Shown: piece by piece, positions 19,510-34,500 of the stretch
Layout of the letters: every line of letters starts with the position of its first letter
Numbering within the stretch: position 1 is the stretch's first letter
From: Hydractinia symbiolongicarpus
Lineage: Eukaryota > Cnidaria > Hydrozoa > Anthoathecata > Hydractiniidae
DNA length: 62,000 nt
Assembly: GCF_029227915.1 (NCBI RefSeq)
Contig: NC_079885.1
Location: forward strand, 9,785,001-9,847,000
Direction of reading: 5' to 3'
Made by a program: the position numbers and the translations under genes
The notes under the pieces: generated by a model
Database searches by the model: none
What the model saw: only the letters and a program-made list of their open reading frames with translations
What the model was told of the DNA's origin: nothing

Positions 19510-22500
19510 ATGAACGCTGATGGGTTTGGTAATGTTGAGAATTTTTTTTCACAAGTTCACAATATTGGGAATTCAGATTTTTGTCCTGGCTCTCCAGACT
19601 CACGGTTAAGTGAGATTTCCTTTCCATCGCATGTCAGTGGTCTGGAATCTTTTGCTGACTTGGAAGAAACAGTACAGGATGTTTCCGTCATTGCAAATGG
19701 TGACCCTACTGATACACATGCACTAGACAGTCAACTTGACAATAATAAAAGGTACTGTTACATCTTTTTGTTTTTATTTTTAAAAACAATAGGATCTGTA
19801 ACTTGGACTAATTACACATGTCTTTCTTTTGTCTTGTTTTTCTGTGGTTTAAAAAATACACATTTTTTGTCTTCCGGCACATTCTAAAATATATATTTTA
19901 ATTACTGGTTTCCTTCCATTTATATATATATATATATATATATACTTACTTAGTGACATTATCCTATAAGTTTTTTTTCCAAATAAAAAGCTATATAAAT
20001 TATTTCCTCCTAACAGGTTTGTTTATGTCTTTTAGCAATGTAATAAGTTCTTTCCGAATGCAATCTTATACTTAGAGATTGATGTAGTTAATATGCTGTG
20101 AGTGATTTATGCTTTTCCATCAAAATATATGCAGAAGTACAGGCCTATCGATAAGAAAGTAACACCCGGGCAATAAATCCCTCCTCCAAGGTTACAATAA
20201 TTTAAACAGGGCAAGAAATCTGAATAAAAAGAATAAGTTTATAAACGCATATTTTATCACAGTCTTTTTTATCTATTTTATCTTTTTTTATATAATTTGG
20301 TTCTTTTTTACTGTAAATAATAAAGAGAACATTGATTTCCATGTGAGATAAATTGATATTGCTCAGCAAGATAAACATTTTTTGAAATTGGGGGAGCAAT
20401 TATTGGCTCAGCTAGTTTCTCATTTCTTAGAATTTGGCGAGTCTTTGCGTGAGCAAGAGCAATTGCTCTCCCCTTATTTGACATGCTTTTAAGCCAATTT
20501 TAGATAACAGATATCAAAAAGAGAAACATATACCCCTGGGATCAAGGTTGCTTTTAAGTTTTGCTCGGCTTCTCTGATGATAAACAATGATGAGGATAAA
20601 ATGAAACCATGACCCACCCCTTTATGTACATAACGTCTCATATAATTATCAGGACCGTCTCAGAGTTATTTCAAGAATTGATAGATCATGCTCCAGAAAG
20701 GGGTATTTGGATTCTCATAGTCTAGAAAAATTGCCAAACATTTGCCTTGCATTCACCTTTAAGATATTCAGAGTATACTCGGATAACAGCAAGGATTTTT
20801 CTTGTTTAAGTTTAAAAAGATAAATGAATGTGCAGTACAAACCAAGCTAATTTTCTAGAATTTCCAGTAAATTTGGAATCAGCATTTGTTGCAAGTAAAT
20901 TTTAACTTAATAATGCAGATAACCAATCTATTTTAAAAGAACCGGGAAGTTTGACTTCAGCCTTTATAGGCCTTGTTATTCATTTTACTTGTTGGCCTAA
21001 GTTTTTTTAAATTTTTTTTTCAAGTTTAGAGATTTTAAATGCATATGAAAACATTCAGTACATACTTGAATGATATCTGGTAAAAGGTCAAAGGCAGCCA
21101 AAATTTCACATTTGACTGTCAGGTTACAAAAATAAGTGGTCAAATTGACCAGCAACTAATCGTACTTTTAACGGGCGAAAAGACAGTCCCGAATTTAACG
21201 CAACAAAAATAACACATCGTTTATTTAGACCCTAGCTATATGACAAAGCATAAAGGGTATAGCCACCAAAACTCTAAAGCAAATAAAAAGCAACATTTAC
21301 ATCAAGCTTTAACTGGATCATAGTTTGATATCACTTTAAATTGTAAAGTAAAACACCAATTTTTATTTAATTGATATGCCGTTTTTCTTGCTAGTGGTTA
21401 ACCTAAACATTTTTCTTTTTCTTTTAAAGAAATGTATTTTCATAAAGTAATGTTACTTTTATTTATTACAGATCCCTGATAAAAAGTTGATATTATCAAA
21501 CAAACTTTAAGAAATAGATAGGGCTAAGGAAAGTGTCTGCAAACTTTTTATACTTACGAGAAAATAAGAAAGAATAAATTTGACACTGTAATCAAAATTA
21601 TGGCAATTTAACCCTCGTAACTAGATATTTCACACCTTAAAAAATTATAGATGCAAATTTTTAATTATTAAGTATCTATACATTATGTACGTGTTTTTCC
21701 GCATAGAATTTTATATGTTTAATACATTTTTGTTCCATAAGTAGTTTAGTAGTTTAAGACTGAAAAAAGAAAAAATTGTCTTGACCGGCCATTTTAAATT
21801 CTTGGCGGTCATGGTGACCCCTAAGGGAAAAAATATTTATTTTAGGAGCTGACATTACAAATTTGTACAACCTGAAATTAATAGAAACATTGCAAAATCA
21901 AAACAATTGAGTTTGTTATGATTTTTTAGGATAAAAGAGAAAAAATCAGTAAAAATTCAGCCTTACCATTTTTTTATAAAATTATATTATTTGAAGATTA
22001 TTATTTTAAAATTCTGCATTTTAGTTGAAACTATAAGAAGCTTCCTGTTCATTTGTTCTTATATTTTAAGACTGTGTGTTTTTGGGTTACCCTTTTGAGG
22101 CATGATTGTTTATTACGAGCTTGCACTTAATAAGAGGACGATTTCCTGTAACAATTAAAAGATTTTGCCTATCTTTTTTTTTGTCTTTAAACAATAATTT
22201 AGAAAGTTACTTTTTTCCAAGCTTTTTACGGTGCTGTTAGCCTACATTTAACTGAATGTCAATATAAAACTTTTATATATAAAGAAGCAAATATATTTCT
22301 CTTGTTTTCTTATTTAGTGATGCTGTGCTCAAAGAAAGCAGAAGCGGTGATTTACTGAATGATTTTCTCAAGATGTCGTCACCTCCAAGTATATTTATCA
22401 TTATTTTATATTTTTACCACTGAAAAATTTGTTGTCATGACTGTTCTGTCCATGCAGTGGTGGCTTGCAGGTGGTAAAGTGTTATCAGGAATTTTATTTT

Positions 22501-25500
22501 GGTTAAGCAGTCCTTTCACTTAAAGTCTGAAACTTCTTAATGGTTAAAAACTGTACTCTTGTATCTCTTTATGTGCAACGTCTCTCATTTCCAAAAATTG
22601 ATTTTTCAGTTGTTTTGCCGCTGTTTTAATAATTATAACATCACGTGACAAATAAAAAAACTGTGCAGAATTCCATAATATTATTTAAAATGAGGCTGTT
22701 TAAAATAGCTTAAATTCTCTTTTATGAAAGTTTTAAAATCTTACAAGGGAAAAATCGAGGAGTTTATCTTTACATGTCTTTTGGTTTTTTTGTCCTGGTA
22801 AAAACCTATGTACAATTGTGATGCTCTCTATGAAAATTTTTGAAAATACGAAATTCGTATCAAAAAATACGTATTTCTAAAAATATGCTGTGATTTAAAA
22901 TTCGAAAACATAAAGAAGTAAAGGATTGTCTCTGAGGTCTTTTCATTTTTGAATTGAAACGATTTTCATTATATAGGAATCGCTTCATTATTTTTTTTAC
23001 ATCGTCTCATAATCGTATTATAAAACGAATTAAACGATTATATAATTTAATACGAAAAATGAAACGATTTTGAAACAATATTGTAAAAAAAAAACGATTT
23101 GATACGATTGTCAAAATATCGAAAGTAAGAGGATGCTGAAGGTGCATGACGCATTATTGAAGCGAATTTTAAAATAAATAAACTAATTAAAAACCTATTA
23201 AACTTGTGAAATATAAACTTGTCTTTTCTTTAAAAAGTTGCTGTAATCGTAATCATAATGCCAAGAAAATGTGTATATGAAGTTTTAAAGTTGCCGTATT
23301 TCATTCTAAAATGACGAGAAAACATCTCTGCGAAGCTCTAAAGTTGCCGTATTTCATTCTTAATGTCGAGAAAACTTTTCTGTGGAGCTTTAAGGTTGCA
23401 GTGTATCATTCTAAAATAACGAGAAAATGTCCCTGTGAAATCATTGAGCCAATTTTAAACCTATTAAAAACAAACTTGTAAAATTGAGTAATTTTTCTAT
23501 TCAGTTTATTCAACCACTCACTTGATACACTAATAGTTTTCAAAATACGAAATTCGTATTTCGTATTTTTTAAAAATACGAAATACGAATTTCATATTTT
23601 TAAAAATAGAATTGCGTATTTTTAAAAATACGAAAATTTGTTTTTTGTATTTTTAAAAATATGTGTATTTTAAAATACGAAATCCGTATTTTTAATACGA
23701 AATTTCCATATTTTGTATTAAAAAATACAGTATTAAAAAATACGAAAAGAGAAGTGGTCGATTTTCCTAGAGAGCATCACAATTGTTTGAGTTAAAAAAA
23801 TCATTTTGTAAAAAAAAACGAAAAATAATAAATTAATGGGAAACAAGGAAAAGTAATTTTGGTTTTATCGAATTAAGTTCCTATAAAAAAAGATTTAAAA
23901 AAGTGTTTAACAGTTTTATCAGCAGTTTTGTAAAGGCGAGTTACTTTTTTAAGGTTAAAGTAAAAAATTTTCCACTAAGTTTTTAAAAAATAATTTCTGA
24001 TTTAAACTTTGATTGATTGCCCTTGAAAAAAAATGAGTTAGAAAATCATGTTTTAAATACAAGCTTCCTTAATATTTTCATTATACAGAAGTGTTTTCAT
24101 TAAATAAACTGATTAAGATGACTGAATTGCTTTTGCCTGCAAGTCACAAGCTCCAAGTTAGAAGCAGATCTCCACCAACTCCACCTTTGCAATACAATGT
24201 CTCTGGTCAAGTGCAAACAATTTTGTTTCTGTTCTGCCAATATGGACAATAGCTCTCCCATCATACTAACGTAAGTGCTAATAACATATCTTTTTAGTGT
24301 CAACATCTGTATCGAATCAAAATTCATTGGATGAATCTTCAATGAGTTTAAGTAAATTGGAGGCATTGCAAGGTACAAAAGAAATCTTTGTTTTTTAAAT
24401 TATTTTATGATATTCTTTTTTTCCATAATGTCCTTTGTGAGGTTTATGTTGGGAATGCCACCATGATCATTATATTTATATAGTAAAAAAAATTGATATT
24501 TACATGGAAGCTATGCCAGGGACAATTATTTTTTGACTAGACATCACAAATTAGTCAACAAAATATTCTAGTACAAAGACAAAGTGTAGTTTGTTATTTC
24601 GTCGTTTGTCTTTGTACCATTTTTTTTTGTTTGTTGATGAAGACTAAATGAAAAAACTTTGTGTACATCTTTTTTTACTAATTTCCAGAAGTTATTTACC
24701 TTTTGTTGTTAAGGGATAAAATGTTTATCGAAAAGGACTGGGAGAATTTTGTATCACAGTTGAAATTCTTTTGTTGTCACTTAAAGTGCACTGAAAATAG
24801 AAGATTGATAATAATTGCAAAGTACAGAAGTTCTATTACCACTATTACCACTATACCGCAATAACTATTTGAAGCTTGGTAAAAAATACGATGATGCTAA
24901 ATCTTTGTATGATCAGTTTCAGAATTAGGATACCATCGTTAGTTTTTCATTGTGGTGAGGCCAATTGGACTTTCTAAAACTCTTAGAACATAAAGATTGG
25001 CATAAATGATTATATATCCATTACTTGAATCCATTTTACAATCTAATACACACACTGCAATGGGTAAGCTACAAGAAATGTCAGCCGCCAAATAGACTCA
25101 TGTCTTTTGAAACACCCAAAAAAAAATTTATTTTTTTACAAACCAAAAACATGGCTTTAATGTTGAATAAAGGTTGCAAGTAAAAAAATCATAACTACTA
25201 GCAGAATCTTAAGACAAGAAGAAAAATATAAATGGAACATGTTTTGACATAATTTTTAAAAGGCTATTTTCGTGCTCAAGATATTTACATTTAAGAACCA
25301 GGGTAGTGATTCCTGTGACTTTTTTCCGTTGTATTATTTGATAGCCAGAGTTGAATATCTTGAGAACGAAAAGACTTTTAATCTCTATAATATAAGTCCA
25401 ACATCATTTTATACACCAGGTTCCTTTTAAGGATGGACAAGGTTGCTGTTCAATGTTATAATATGTCATGACATGTAATATTATAATAATGGTGAAAATC

Positions 25501-28500
25501 TTTCCACAACGTTAAACAGGTGGTTACCAGAAGGCTCGCAGAGTGTTCTGTTTTTAAACACCTTAAATACGATTTTGAAACACTTCAAAAACACCAATGA
25601 TTGTAACAGCTATGAAGGAGGTACAGAACACTTTTTATGGCGTAATAGAACTCCTACATGTTTTTCTCCTAACAGTACATCCAATTTCTGAAAGGTGCCC
25701 TATTGATAGAACCCCCCAATTAGACTTTTGGTATATGGAATAGAAAATGTTTCTAAAAAGGCTTAAGCTAGTGAGTTTGGGGCTGATCAGTTGAGTTTTT
25801 TGGTATTATAAATTAGGTGACTAAATTAAACAGAGGGATTGTGTTTCAACAGAGGAATTCAATATTTTAGAATAACAGACTAAAGGCTGAAAACAGTAAA
25901 GTACAAAAGTAAATGAATTTTTTTTTTTCAGCAAATCTGCATGATAGTTTTCTAAAGTCTCATTCCGATGACAGCGAAAGAGAAAAACAGCTGCGAGACT
26001 TTTTGGAACAGCCGACCTGTACATCTGAAAACAAGAAAAAGACTTTAAGTTCCATGATTGATCAGACGCACAATAAGGATGACAATTTAAGAATAACTAA
26101 AGCAAGAACTGAGGTATTAATTCCTGTGACCTTTTTCAGTTGCATTATTTGATGGGCAGAGGTTAATTAAGTTTGTTTTAAACATTTGTACTCACAATAC
26201 AGGTTTTTTCGTCCTGGAAATAATAGTTTATTTTGCCATAAAGGAACACGTTATACCAAAGGGATAAAGACAATAAAATATATTAGTTGTGTGTATTTCT
26301 TTAAATAATCAAATAAACAGGAAAGTGCTACATTGCGAATACCTACGAAGAATTTCTTCACTCTGTAACAAAGTAAACCACCTTTTAGATGTCACTTACC
26401 ATTGGTTTCTTCATTAGTAGCTTCTTTTTTTTGACGAAAATTTGTATTTTTTTATGACCTGCGTTATTATTTTTTATGTTGGAGACAAGTGGGGGACGTG
26501 TAAACTTGTGAACCCCACAAGAACTGAGCGTCTGAGCTAGCACCTCTCTTAGTTTTAACTTTCTTATCTCTGATAGCCGAAATAATGTTGCAAAAATGAA
26601 ATAAATTTATTTTTATAGCATGCTGTAAGAAAATATGAAAATGTGATTATATATTTCAGAGGTTCTTAACCAGTTTTTGTGAACATTACAATGCAAGCTA
26701 AATACAGTATACTGATTAAAGTTGATTTCACAAAAAATATGTTTGTTTCTAACTAGTAAAATGCTGTTTCTTAGTCTTTGTTACGATGTGATGAAAACAA
26801 AGTTTAAGGAAAACAAAGTTTGTTTCAAAAAGATGCAATAAGAGGAATTTCAATCAATACGACACCACCTGGTTTTTGTTAAAAACACTTTTGAACTACC
26901 TGTTCTATTCTAATTTAATTTTTTTAATGTTAAATTAACATGTAAATATTTTACGCAATCATTTATAATGAGCTGTGCTTGATGAATATGGTTTTAATAA
27001 CAATTTCTTATAATAAAAACGGCTTTTCAGTAGCAGATGTTATGAAACTTGCTCACGTATTTTCAGTCGAAAGTTTATTAAATATGTACAAGTGAAATAC
27101 GCTAACGAAAAGGGTTTTTATTTCTTCTTCCGGCGTAAATTAATCGAGCAAAACATGAGAATTAAATGGAAACATAACAAACAAAAAGAAGAAATGATTA
27201 ATTTTAAATATCGCCAAAAAAGACAATGAAGTGATACAAAAATATTCGATTCACAATTTTATCATTTTCTTCGCACAGTGACTCGCAACAATGGCATTTT
27301 GATTCGCAAATTGTGAATTGCGAACTGCTAATTCGAACCCTGCCTATATTAATTTTCTGAATCACCCCCTGATATTCTGCCATAACACAAAATATATCAC
27401 ACAATCTTATTTTTATCTTAAACCTTTATTAAACCTGCTGTAACTAACTGGTTGCCTTGTGGAAGAGCATTTGCTTCCAGTGTGAGAGGTTTTGGGTTCA
27501 AACCCCGGCCGATTTATGCCAGAGAATAAAAATGTAAATCTATCCTTTCTGCTTAGCACTGAGCATGAGAATAGGATTAATATCTTAGGAGGTTGGCTAG
27601 TTGAACAATTTCTATGCTTGCACAACTTCCGTAGGTCAAATGGGTGCTTCAAATGCACAAGGATCTTCTTTGCAGGACCCTCGATGATAGCAGTACCAAT
27701 AGAAACTGGTGAGGCTATCCTGAGTAAATAATTTTAATAATAATGATATAAGCCATACATCATTGTTAATGATTTGTTACCGTATAGGTCTAAAAATCTA
27801 AATAATAAATTTTAAATTGGTTTTACTTTTAGACACCTCATGCTGCTGATACACCTAATCATTTGCCATTAAATCAAACAGAATTAGATTCCTTATTTTT
27901 AAAAGGTAAACTTGAGATTGGCTGTCAGTCTTTACTTGTATTTCAAAATCTAATGTCTTGCTTGCACTGTAATTCCAGGGTTTTATATTATACACTTAGA
28001 AAAATACTGGATATTGTCATAAAGATCTGAGTGGTCCTTTGTTAATTTCTGTTGATCTAAAGCATTTGTTAACATAGTCTTTAAACTTATAACCTGTTAA
28101 AATTTCCTCTTTATAAGTATGTCTGTTACATCAAGAACCTTCCTCTTATTTAATGCTAAAATATATAACAAAATTGTAAGCACACAGCTAGATCTAAAAT
28201 CAAAGTTTTAACAAGGAAAAATTTGGAGATACAAAATGTTTGGTTATTCAGTTTTACTATTTTTATTTAGATGTTCGCCACAGATTACAACTGTCCAATC
28301 TAGAAACTACTGTAGGAAGTCCGTTTAGTTCTGATGACATCAACGACACATTGCGACAAATTGACGAAGTGACACAATTGAAGGATTCAAACAAGTAAAA
28401 TTATTTTTTATAGATTGCATTGCAAAGAAATTAGAATATATTTGCATGATACGAAGAAAAATTATATAAGGTCATTATTTTAAACCAGAAAAATTCAAAG

Positions 28501-31500
28501 AGTGGTGAATTTTTTGCCTTGGTACCCATTAGCAGAACAAAACGTTTTTTTTTATATTAGAAAGAAACAATGTTGTTTTTTAAATTAGGTTACCTCCCTG
28601 ACACAGGCTTTTTCAGAAAGATTTTGGCACATGTGGAGCAAAAACAAATCGAAAGTATTTTAGACCTGCTTTGAATAGCATGCCTTCATCTATTTGGGTG
28701 TATCTGGAGGTGTGCTTGCGCTATTGTACAACTCACTTGAAAAACCTTGTTGAGCATGTTACTATGACATCTAATTTCCTGTTATACTTAAAAGCCCCAA
28801 AAATTTCTTTATTTTGCATTTTTAGTGGTTTCACAGTTGAACTTGAAGAAAAATTAAAAAAGAAGATCAATGAGAGTATTGGTAATAAATTTTAGATCTT
28901 CACAAACACTTATGTAAAGATTTTTTTTAATTTTAAGTGTCTGTTCAAAAATAATGCTGTTTCTAAGTACTATATGTTATAACTTAAGTGATACTGTAAC
29001 AAAGAATTCTACTGAACAAAAAAGGTTTTATAGTGGACTATAGCAAAGTGAGCATTTAAATTAATAAAAGAGCATAGCCATGTGTAAAATTTGTTGCAAA
29101 AGTACAGGTATGTTTGAATAATAGGAAATGTTGTCAGTAAACAAGCCAAATCAGACTGGGATGTTTTAGGGCAAGCAATATTGATTTAATAAAAAAGTTA
29201 GAGATTTAAATGTTTTTAGTTAGCTTTCGAAACTTCTTTTTACGAACTGAATTTTTATCTTTTTTGCATTTTAGATGATAGGTATGATCGGGGTGGTATT
29301 GAACAAATACAGCGACCAAATTTGGATGGCAGTAGTAGCGGTAGTGAAGATGATGGTGTTGCTGCGACCAACTTTGCACGTACAAATGTCCAAACGTTAA
29401 CACTCAATAGATTTAATCTTCAACAAGAGCTGGAAGAACTAAACTTGGAGAATATTCCAGGTAATCTCTTAGAATAATTTTTTTTCTTGAAATGTTGTCA
29501 AAACTTGAATTGCATATAATTGACCAGGTCCTTCCTTGCATGTTTTCAGGATTTTATATCCGTACACTCTAATTTTACACTCTTACTGTTCCCTTAACAG
29601 GAATCTGCTTATTTAAAAGTTTATTTCATATGTAGAGCGACAGTTAGCTGAAGGTGGTGATGATAGCAATGAAGTTTTTAATGATGGTGGAGGCGGAGGA
29701 GATGGTAGCAGTGGGCATAGTGACAGTGATGTGGGGGGTGCAGATGGTGGTGTGTCCATTATCAGTATGTTTGCTATACTGTCTTCTTAATATTACTAAA
29801 ATATCCTCAAAGTGTAAGTGTTTTTATGTGGATTCTGTGCACTGCATAAGTTTAGACTTGCTTTTTTATAGCTGATAGACTGCAGCCAGCTGTGGGTACT
29901 GAGCGTGAAAACTTAGATAATAAAAGAGTTACACCACCAAGTATTGTTTTCACATTATATTTTTTTAGTATTATTTTTGTCCTTTTTTTAACAAAGTTAT
30001 TCTTTATTTTAATTTAATTTTAGGTCGAGAAAGACCTGTTGGGGGATCTGGGCCAAGTAATGATGTGGTTACTTCAACGCGACAGGTTCAGTTTTCAACC
30101 CCACCCGTTGTTGTAACTTCGCACGGAAATTCAACAAGTAATGTTGCTGACTCATCAGATTCTAACAGCAGTGTAAGTTTTTTTTTTATTGTTATTTAAC
30201 TTTATACCATGAGAACTACTTATAGATAAATATACAGTAAAATAAAGTAACTATATATAATAAAAATGGATTTTATTTGTTTCAATCATTTTGTCTTTAG
30301 TTCCTTCTAAACTTTTTATTCATTGTTATGTTATATATTTTTAAAAATATATATATTCTCATTATTATCTACACATTGATCACAAGGTTCAGTTCTAATT
30401 TGATGTTTGTTTATAAAAAGTAATTAGGAACCTGTTAATTTTGTCAAACTTTAATGCAATGACATTAAAAAATCAAACAACGCACAAGAACTTTGAAAAA
30501 TTGCAAGAGAGGTACAGGTCTATTAGAAAACGTTATTAAATTATGCTATTTTGCCTAGTTGTTTATCATGGTTTGTCTGCACAGCCGTGCATATCATGTG
30601 AGTGGGTGGTTCCTAGTTCTAATTGACTAATGGCTTTAGTTTGTTTCTGTTTTAGACAAAAATTAGCACAGTGAGCCAAAAGTATGCTGAACATAATAGT
30701 GACATTAATTTGTGGTTTTTCCACCGAAATTGAGTAAAGGTGGCAGTAACACTTTTAAAAGTCGGAATTTTTATTTTACATAATTAGTTACAAAAGGTTA
30801 TTTTCGGACAATATATCTATATTTTTTCTGTTATAACACACTTGTCACGATTTTATAGCTAAAATATTATTATCTTTCACCAAAAATATTCAGCCTCAAC
30901 AATTCCTCTATAAATAAAAATTCATGAATAGTTAATTAGTTCAGCGGAATATAGCTTAAGTTTACACGCTTGTGAAATTGTACAAAAAGAAATGACGTAG
31001 TTATTAAAGAGATGGCACATTATGTAGAAATTTAAGACAATCTTCATTATGCTACACTGCACAAGCTTTAACTATCGATAGCATTTTCGTTTTACTTTAA
31101 AATTTTCAGACATGCTTGGTGAATCATGCAGCCATGATACGGTGTGTGGAAATTTTTTATTAGGAATATTTTTCTTTTACCAGCGTTTGATGCTGCAGGG
31201 CATGCTAACAAAGAATCTTCTGAAAAAAACAAAAGGTTATTGTTAAAAAAATATGAATAAATAAAGAAAATCCACACACCGTTTTAACAGGGTTAACCAA
31301 AGGTTCATTTAAAAACAGAAGCTGATGAAAAGTAACGGGATTGTAAAAAGTTGGAGCTCGTAGCAGCCAATTTTTTTCTTGTTTATGATACATTTTTAAA
31401 TAGAAATTTCTGCTGACTCATCAATTTTGGTGTTGAGTTAAAATCGTTTTATTATGTATTAAGGCCTATATTTTTAGGAAATAGTAAAAAAAGATGGTAT

Positions 31501-34500
31501 AAATAAAACACTGAGTAAATAATTTAGCTAGTTGGACAATATGAAAATTAAAACAATTTTCCTTTCAACAAAAAATGAGAAAAAGGAGCATGTTAAACCT
31601 GATTTAAGTTTCTAGCATAACTTTCTAAATTTCTCACTTATTTCTGTAGCACTATAAACACTTTAAAGAATATCAGAAATTTGTGTGCAGAGTAATTAAA
31701 GGGGAATTAAACCATGAATTCTTTTATAAAATAAAGTTAGAAACTCAATTTTTTTAATAAAAATATCATTTTATCATTTTGACCAAAAGTAGTCTCCATA
31801 TAAGACGTATGATCACCACTTTCTTTGTGGGCACTGCTTATTCTGGACCAAATATTTTCTTTGTGAATTACAATCCAGCTTACGCTCATATCACCAGTCA
31901 GCAATACAGTAAGTTCATTTGGGCAAGCAGTAAGTGCTGTAAGCAAGTAACGTTTATCTCTAAATTTAACAATTTATGAAAGTGAAAAAAGGATATACAG
32001 CAAAAACAACTAATTTTGTAAAAATGAATTTCAAATATCACTAAAAAATTATACCTGCAAACCTTGCAACTGTTCTAAATATTATAATTTGATTTTTTTG
32101 TTACTTAATAGGTAATTTCATCGTACCAGCCATTTTTATGATATTTTTTTTTAAAACTAGTCGTTCACCCGTGGATAAATCCACGGGTTCGCCTGTCCTT
32201 TATTAGCCACATTTTGTGTGTCTCGCTACTGCGGTTACCATTTTACGTGACAGACAGATGCATACGGGTATTATAATATAAATAACATTTTATTTTGTAG
32301 CCTTTAAAACAGCAGATCTTTTATATGCCACATAGAAACAGATAACATAATAATTCAAATTTCTTTTTGATAGCTTCCTTTATTAAGTTATTTTAAGGTT
32401 TCAGATATAAATGTCAGTTCTTGAAAAATTTAAGTTTAATTTGGCGCAAGTATAATTATAATAACTGTTTACTTATAACACTTGTTAACCGACAAGTAAC
32501 AAAAACATTTTCTGCAGCAAGGTTATAACACCAGACTAGCTGGTTTATTTAAGATTCATAGGGTTCATAAATATTTTTTGCGTATCATAAGAGCTACCAT
32601 TGTAAACATTAGGCCCTTAAAAAATTTAGGAGGGAGACATTTTAGATTAATTCTTTTTGACTATATCAATATGCCTAAAGAGATTTTAGGCAACAAAAGG
32701 TTGGTCTTGATTCTTAAAATGTAAACATTGAATGAAAGAACTGTTTCAAAATTTGTTACGTTTGTCAAACAACTTTTTCTTCTATACACAAAACATGGTT
32801 TTTTATTAATAACATGATTTTTTATTATTGTTAATATTGTTTTGTTATTTCTTAATGCAATTAATTGTGTATATGAATGTAAAATATTTCTCTGTTTACT
32901 TAGGTGCAAAAAGCATGCATGCTAAATAATAATTAAGTTCTTCTTTTAAGCTTTATGAAGAAACAGCTGTTTATTTTTTTAAAGTTATTTAAAAATATGG
33001 AAGGTTTTTTAAATTTGAAAGAAAAAATGTTTCAATATTTTTTTATTTAAATTGTCTTTTTGACATTTATTGCACTTGCAGAAACTTGAAACTTTCAATG
33101 ATACAGAAGTGGTAGAAGAACATTATAATATAAACTTTTAAATAAAACATTCTCTTCAGACACCTAACATTACTGTTTATTTCTTTTGTACAGAACCTGG
33201 TGTTTTGTAGCCTCAGATATCATGGTAGCCTAAATGTAGAATGCACGATTCCTTTTTATCTTAGGATAACCAGAATAATGATGAAGTGCAAAATCAAGAT
33301 TCTCGTTTATCAGCTCGATACTTTTTGGCAGCAAGCACACCGTTTAAAACATCTGATCAAACAGAAGATGACAACTGGCTCAGTCAAAGTAGTTTTCACA
33401 TTTCGCAAGCCAAAGAGCAACAACAAAATGATGAAAGAACACTTGTTGGGGAGGATTTTACTATGGTTACCCCAAGTACTGCTACTTTAAGGTACTAATG
33501 TTTTACGTTTCTGAAAGATTCATTGTTGTTTGTACCAAAGTTACTACTTTCAACAAGATGAAATAGATTTAAAAATAAAATCACAGAAAAGAACAAATTT
33601 TCTTTTTTGAAATAATGATGAATAATAATAATGGACCACAATATTTTGTATTTATTTAAAAATTGAATAAATACTGGACATATATAATTTTACTTTACAT
33701 TTCAGCAAACTAAGGCATGAATATGGCGAACCACCAAATTGGGTAGGGTTATTAACAAATGTTGCACAACAATATTATTGGCTACATTAGAAACCAAGCT
33801 AAAAGTCTATGCCATTTTGTGAAATTATAATTCTGTTTTTAAAAATGTAGACATTTGGATCGCCAACTGTAAACAATATGACTAAGTTACACACTACAAA
33901 CAAATTAATATCAAATGGTGAGAAGACATTAACAAATGATTTAGAAGAAGTTAATAACACTGGTGAAAGTGAGAAAGGTTGGACACTTCACATAATTATT
34001 CTGTTTTATTGAATCCTCCAGATTCATACCTGTTAGCAAATGACTTATGTGTTCATTGTCCTTCAGAGACATGTTTGGCAAGCAAACAAGACGTTTAGCA
34101 CTCACAAACAATAAAACTAGGCAGTTAACTTTCTGATAGTAAGCGTTCTTGGAATCCTAAGTAGCCTAACTGTCAAACCAAAGGGAAGGACTGGTCAGAA
34201 AACAAGTTTACACCTCCAGGAAAGCATTTTTGTGTGTGAAAATTATGTTGGGATCCTAGCATAATGATTGGCATGGAATATGCCCCACATTTTAGTTGAG
34301 ACAAGTATTTTGACATTTTTATTTATTCGAAGGGATTTTGTTTTGTTTTTAGGCTCACCCCACACGTTAGTTGCACATCCAGAAAAAGTTTATAACCCAT
34401 TTGATTCATTCACAAATTCAACTGGAGAATTTAATGCTAGCGTGGGTAAGAAAATGACAACTTAATCCAAATTTTCCTTAGAATTTGGATATTTAGCAAT

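Noticed and set aside
24100-24378. 92-codon minus-strand ORF over CEP192 exon 3
   Set aside because: It is antisense to a phase-consistent exon and has no recognisable domain or partners.
27437-27510. A functional tRNA gene
   Set aside because: The A and B boxes are present, but the acceptor stem does not pair and a SINE body follows directly.
27413-27731. ORFs on both strands at the SINE
   Set aside because: They lie entirely inside a tRNA-derived SINE and read through its Pol III promoter.
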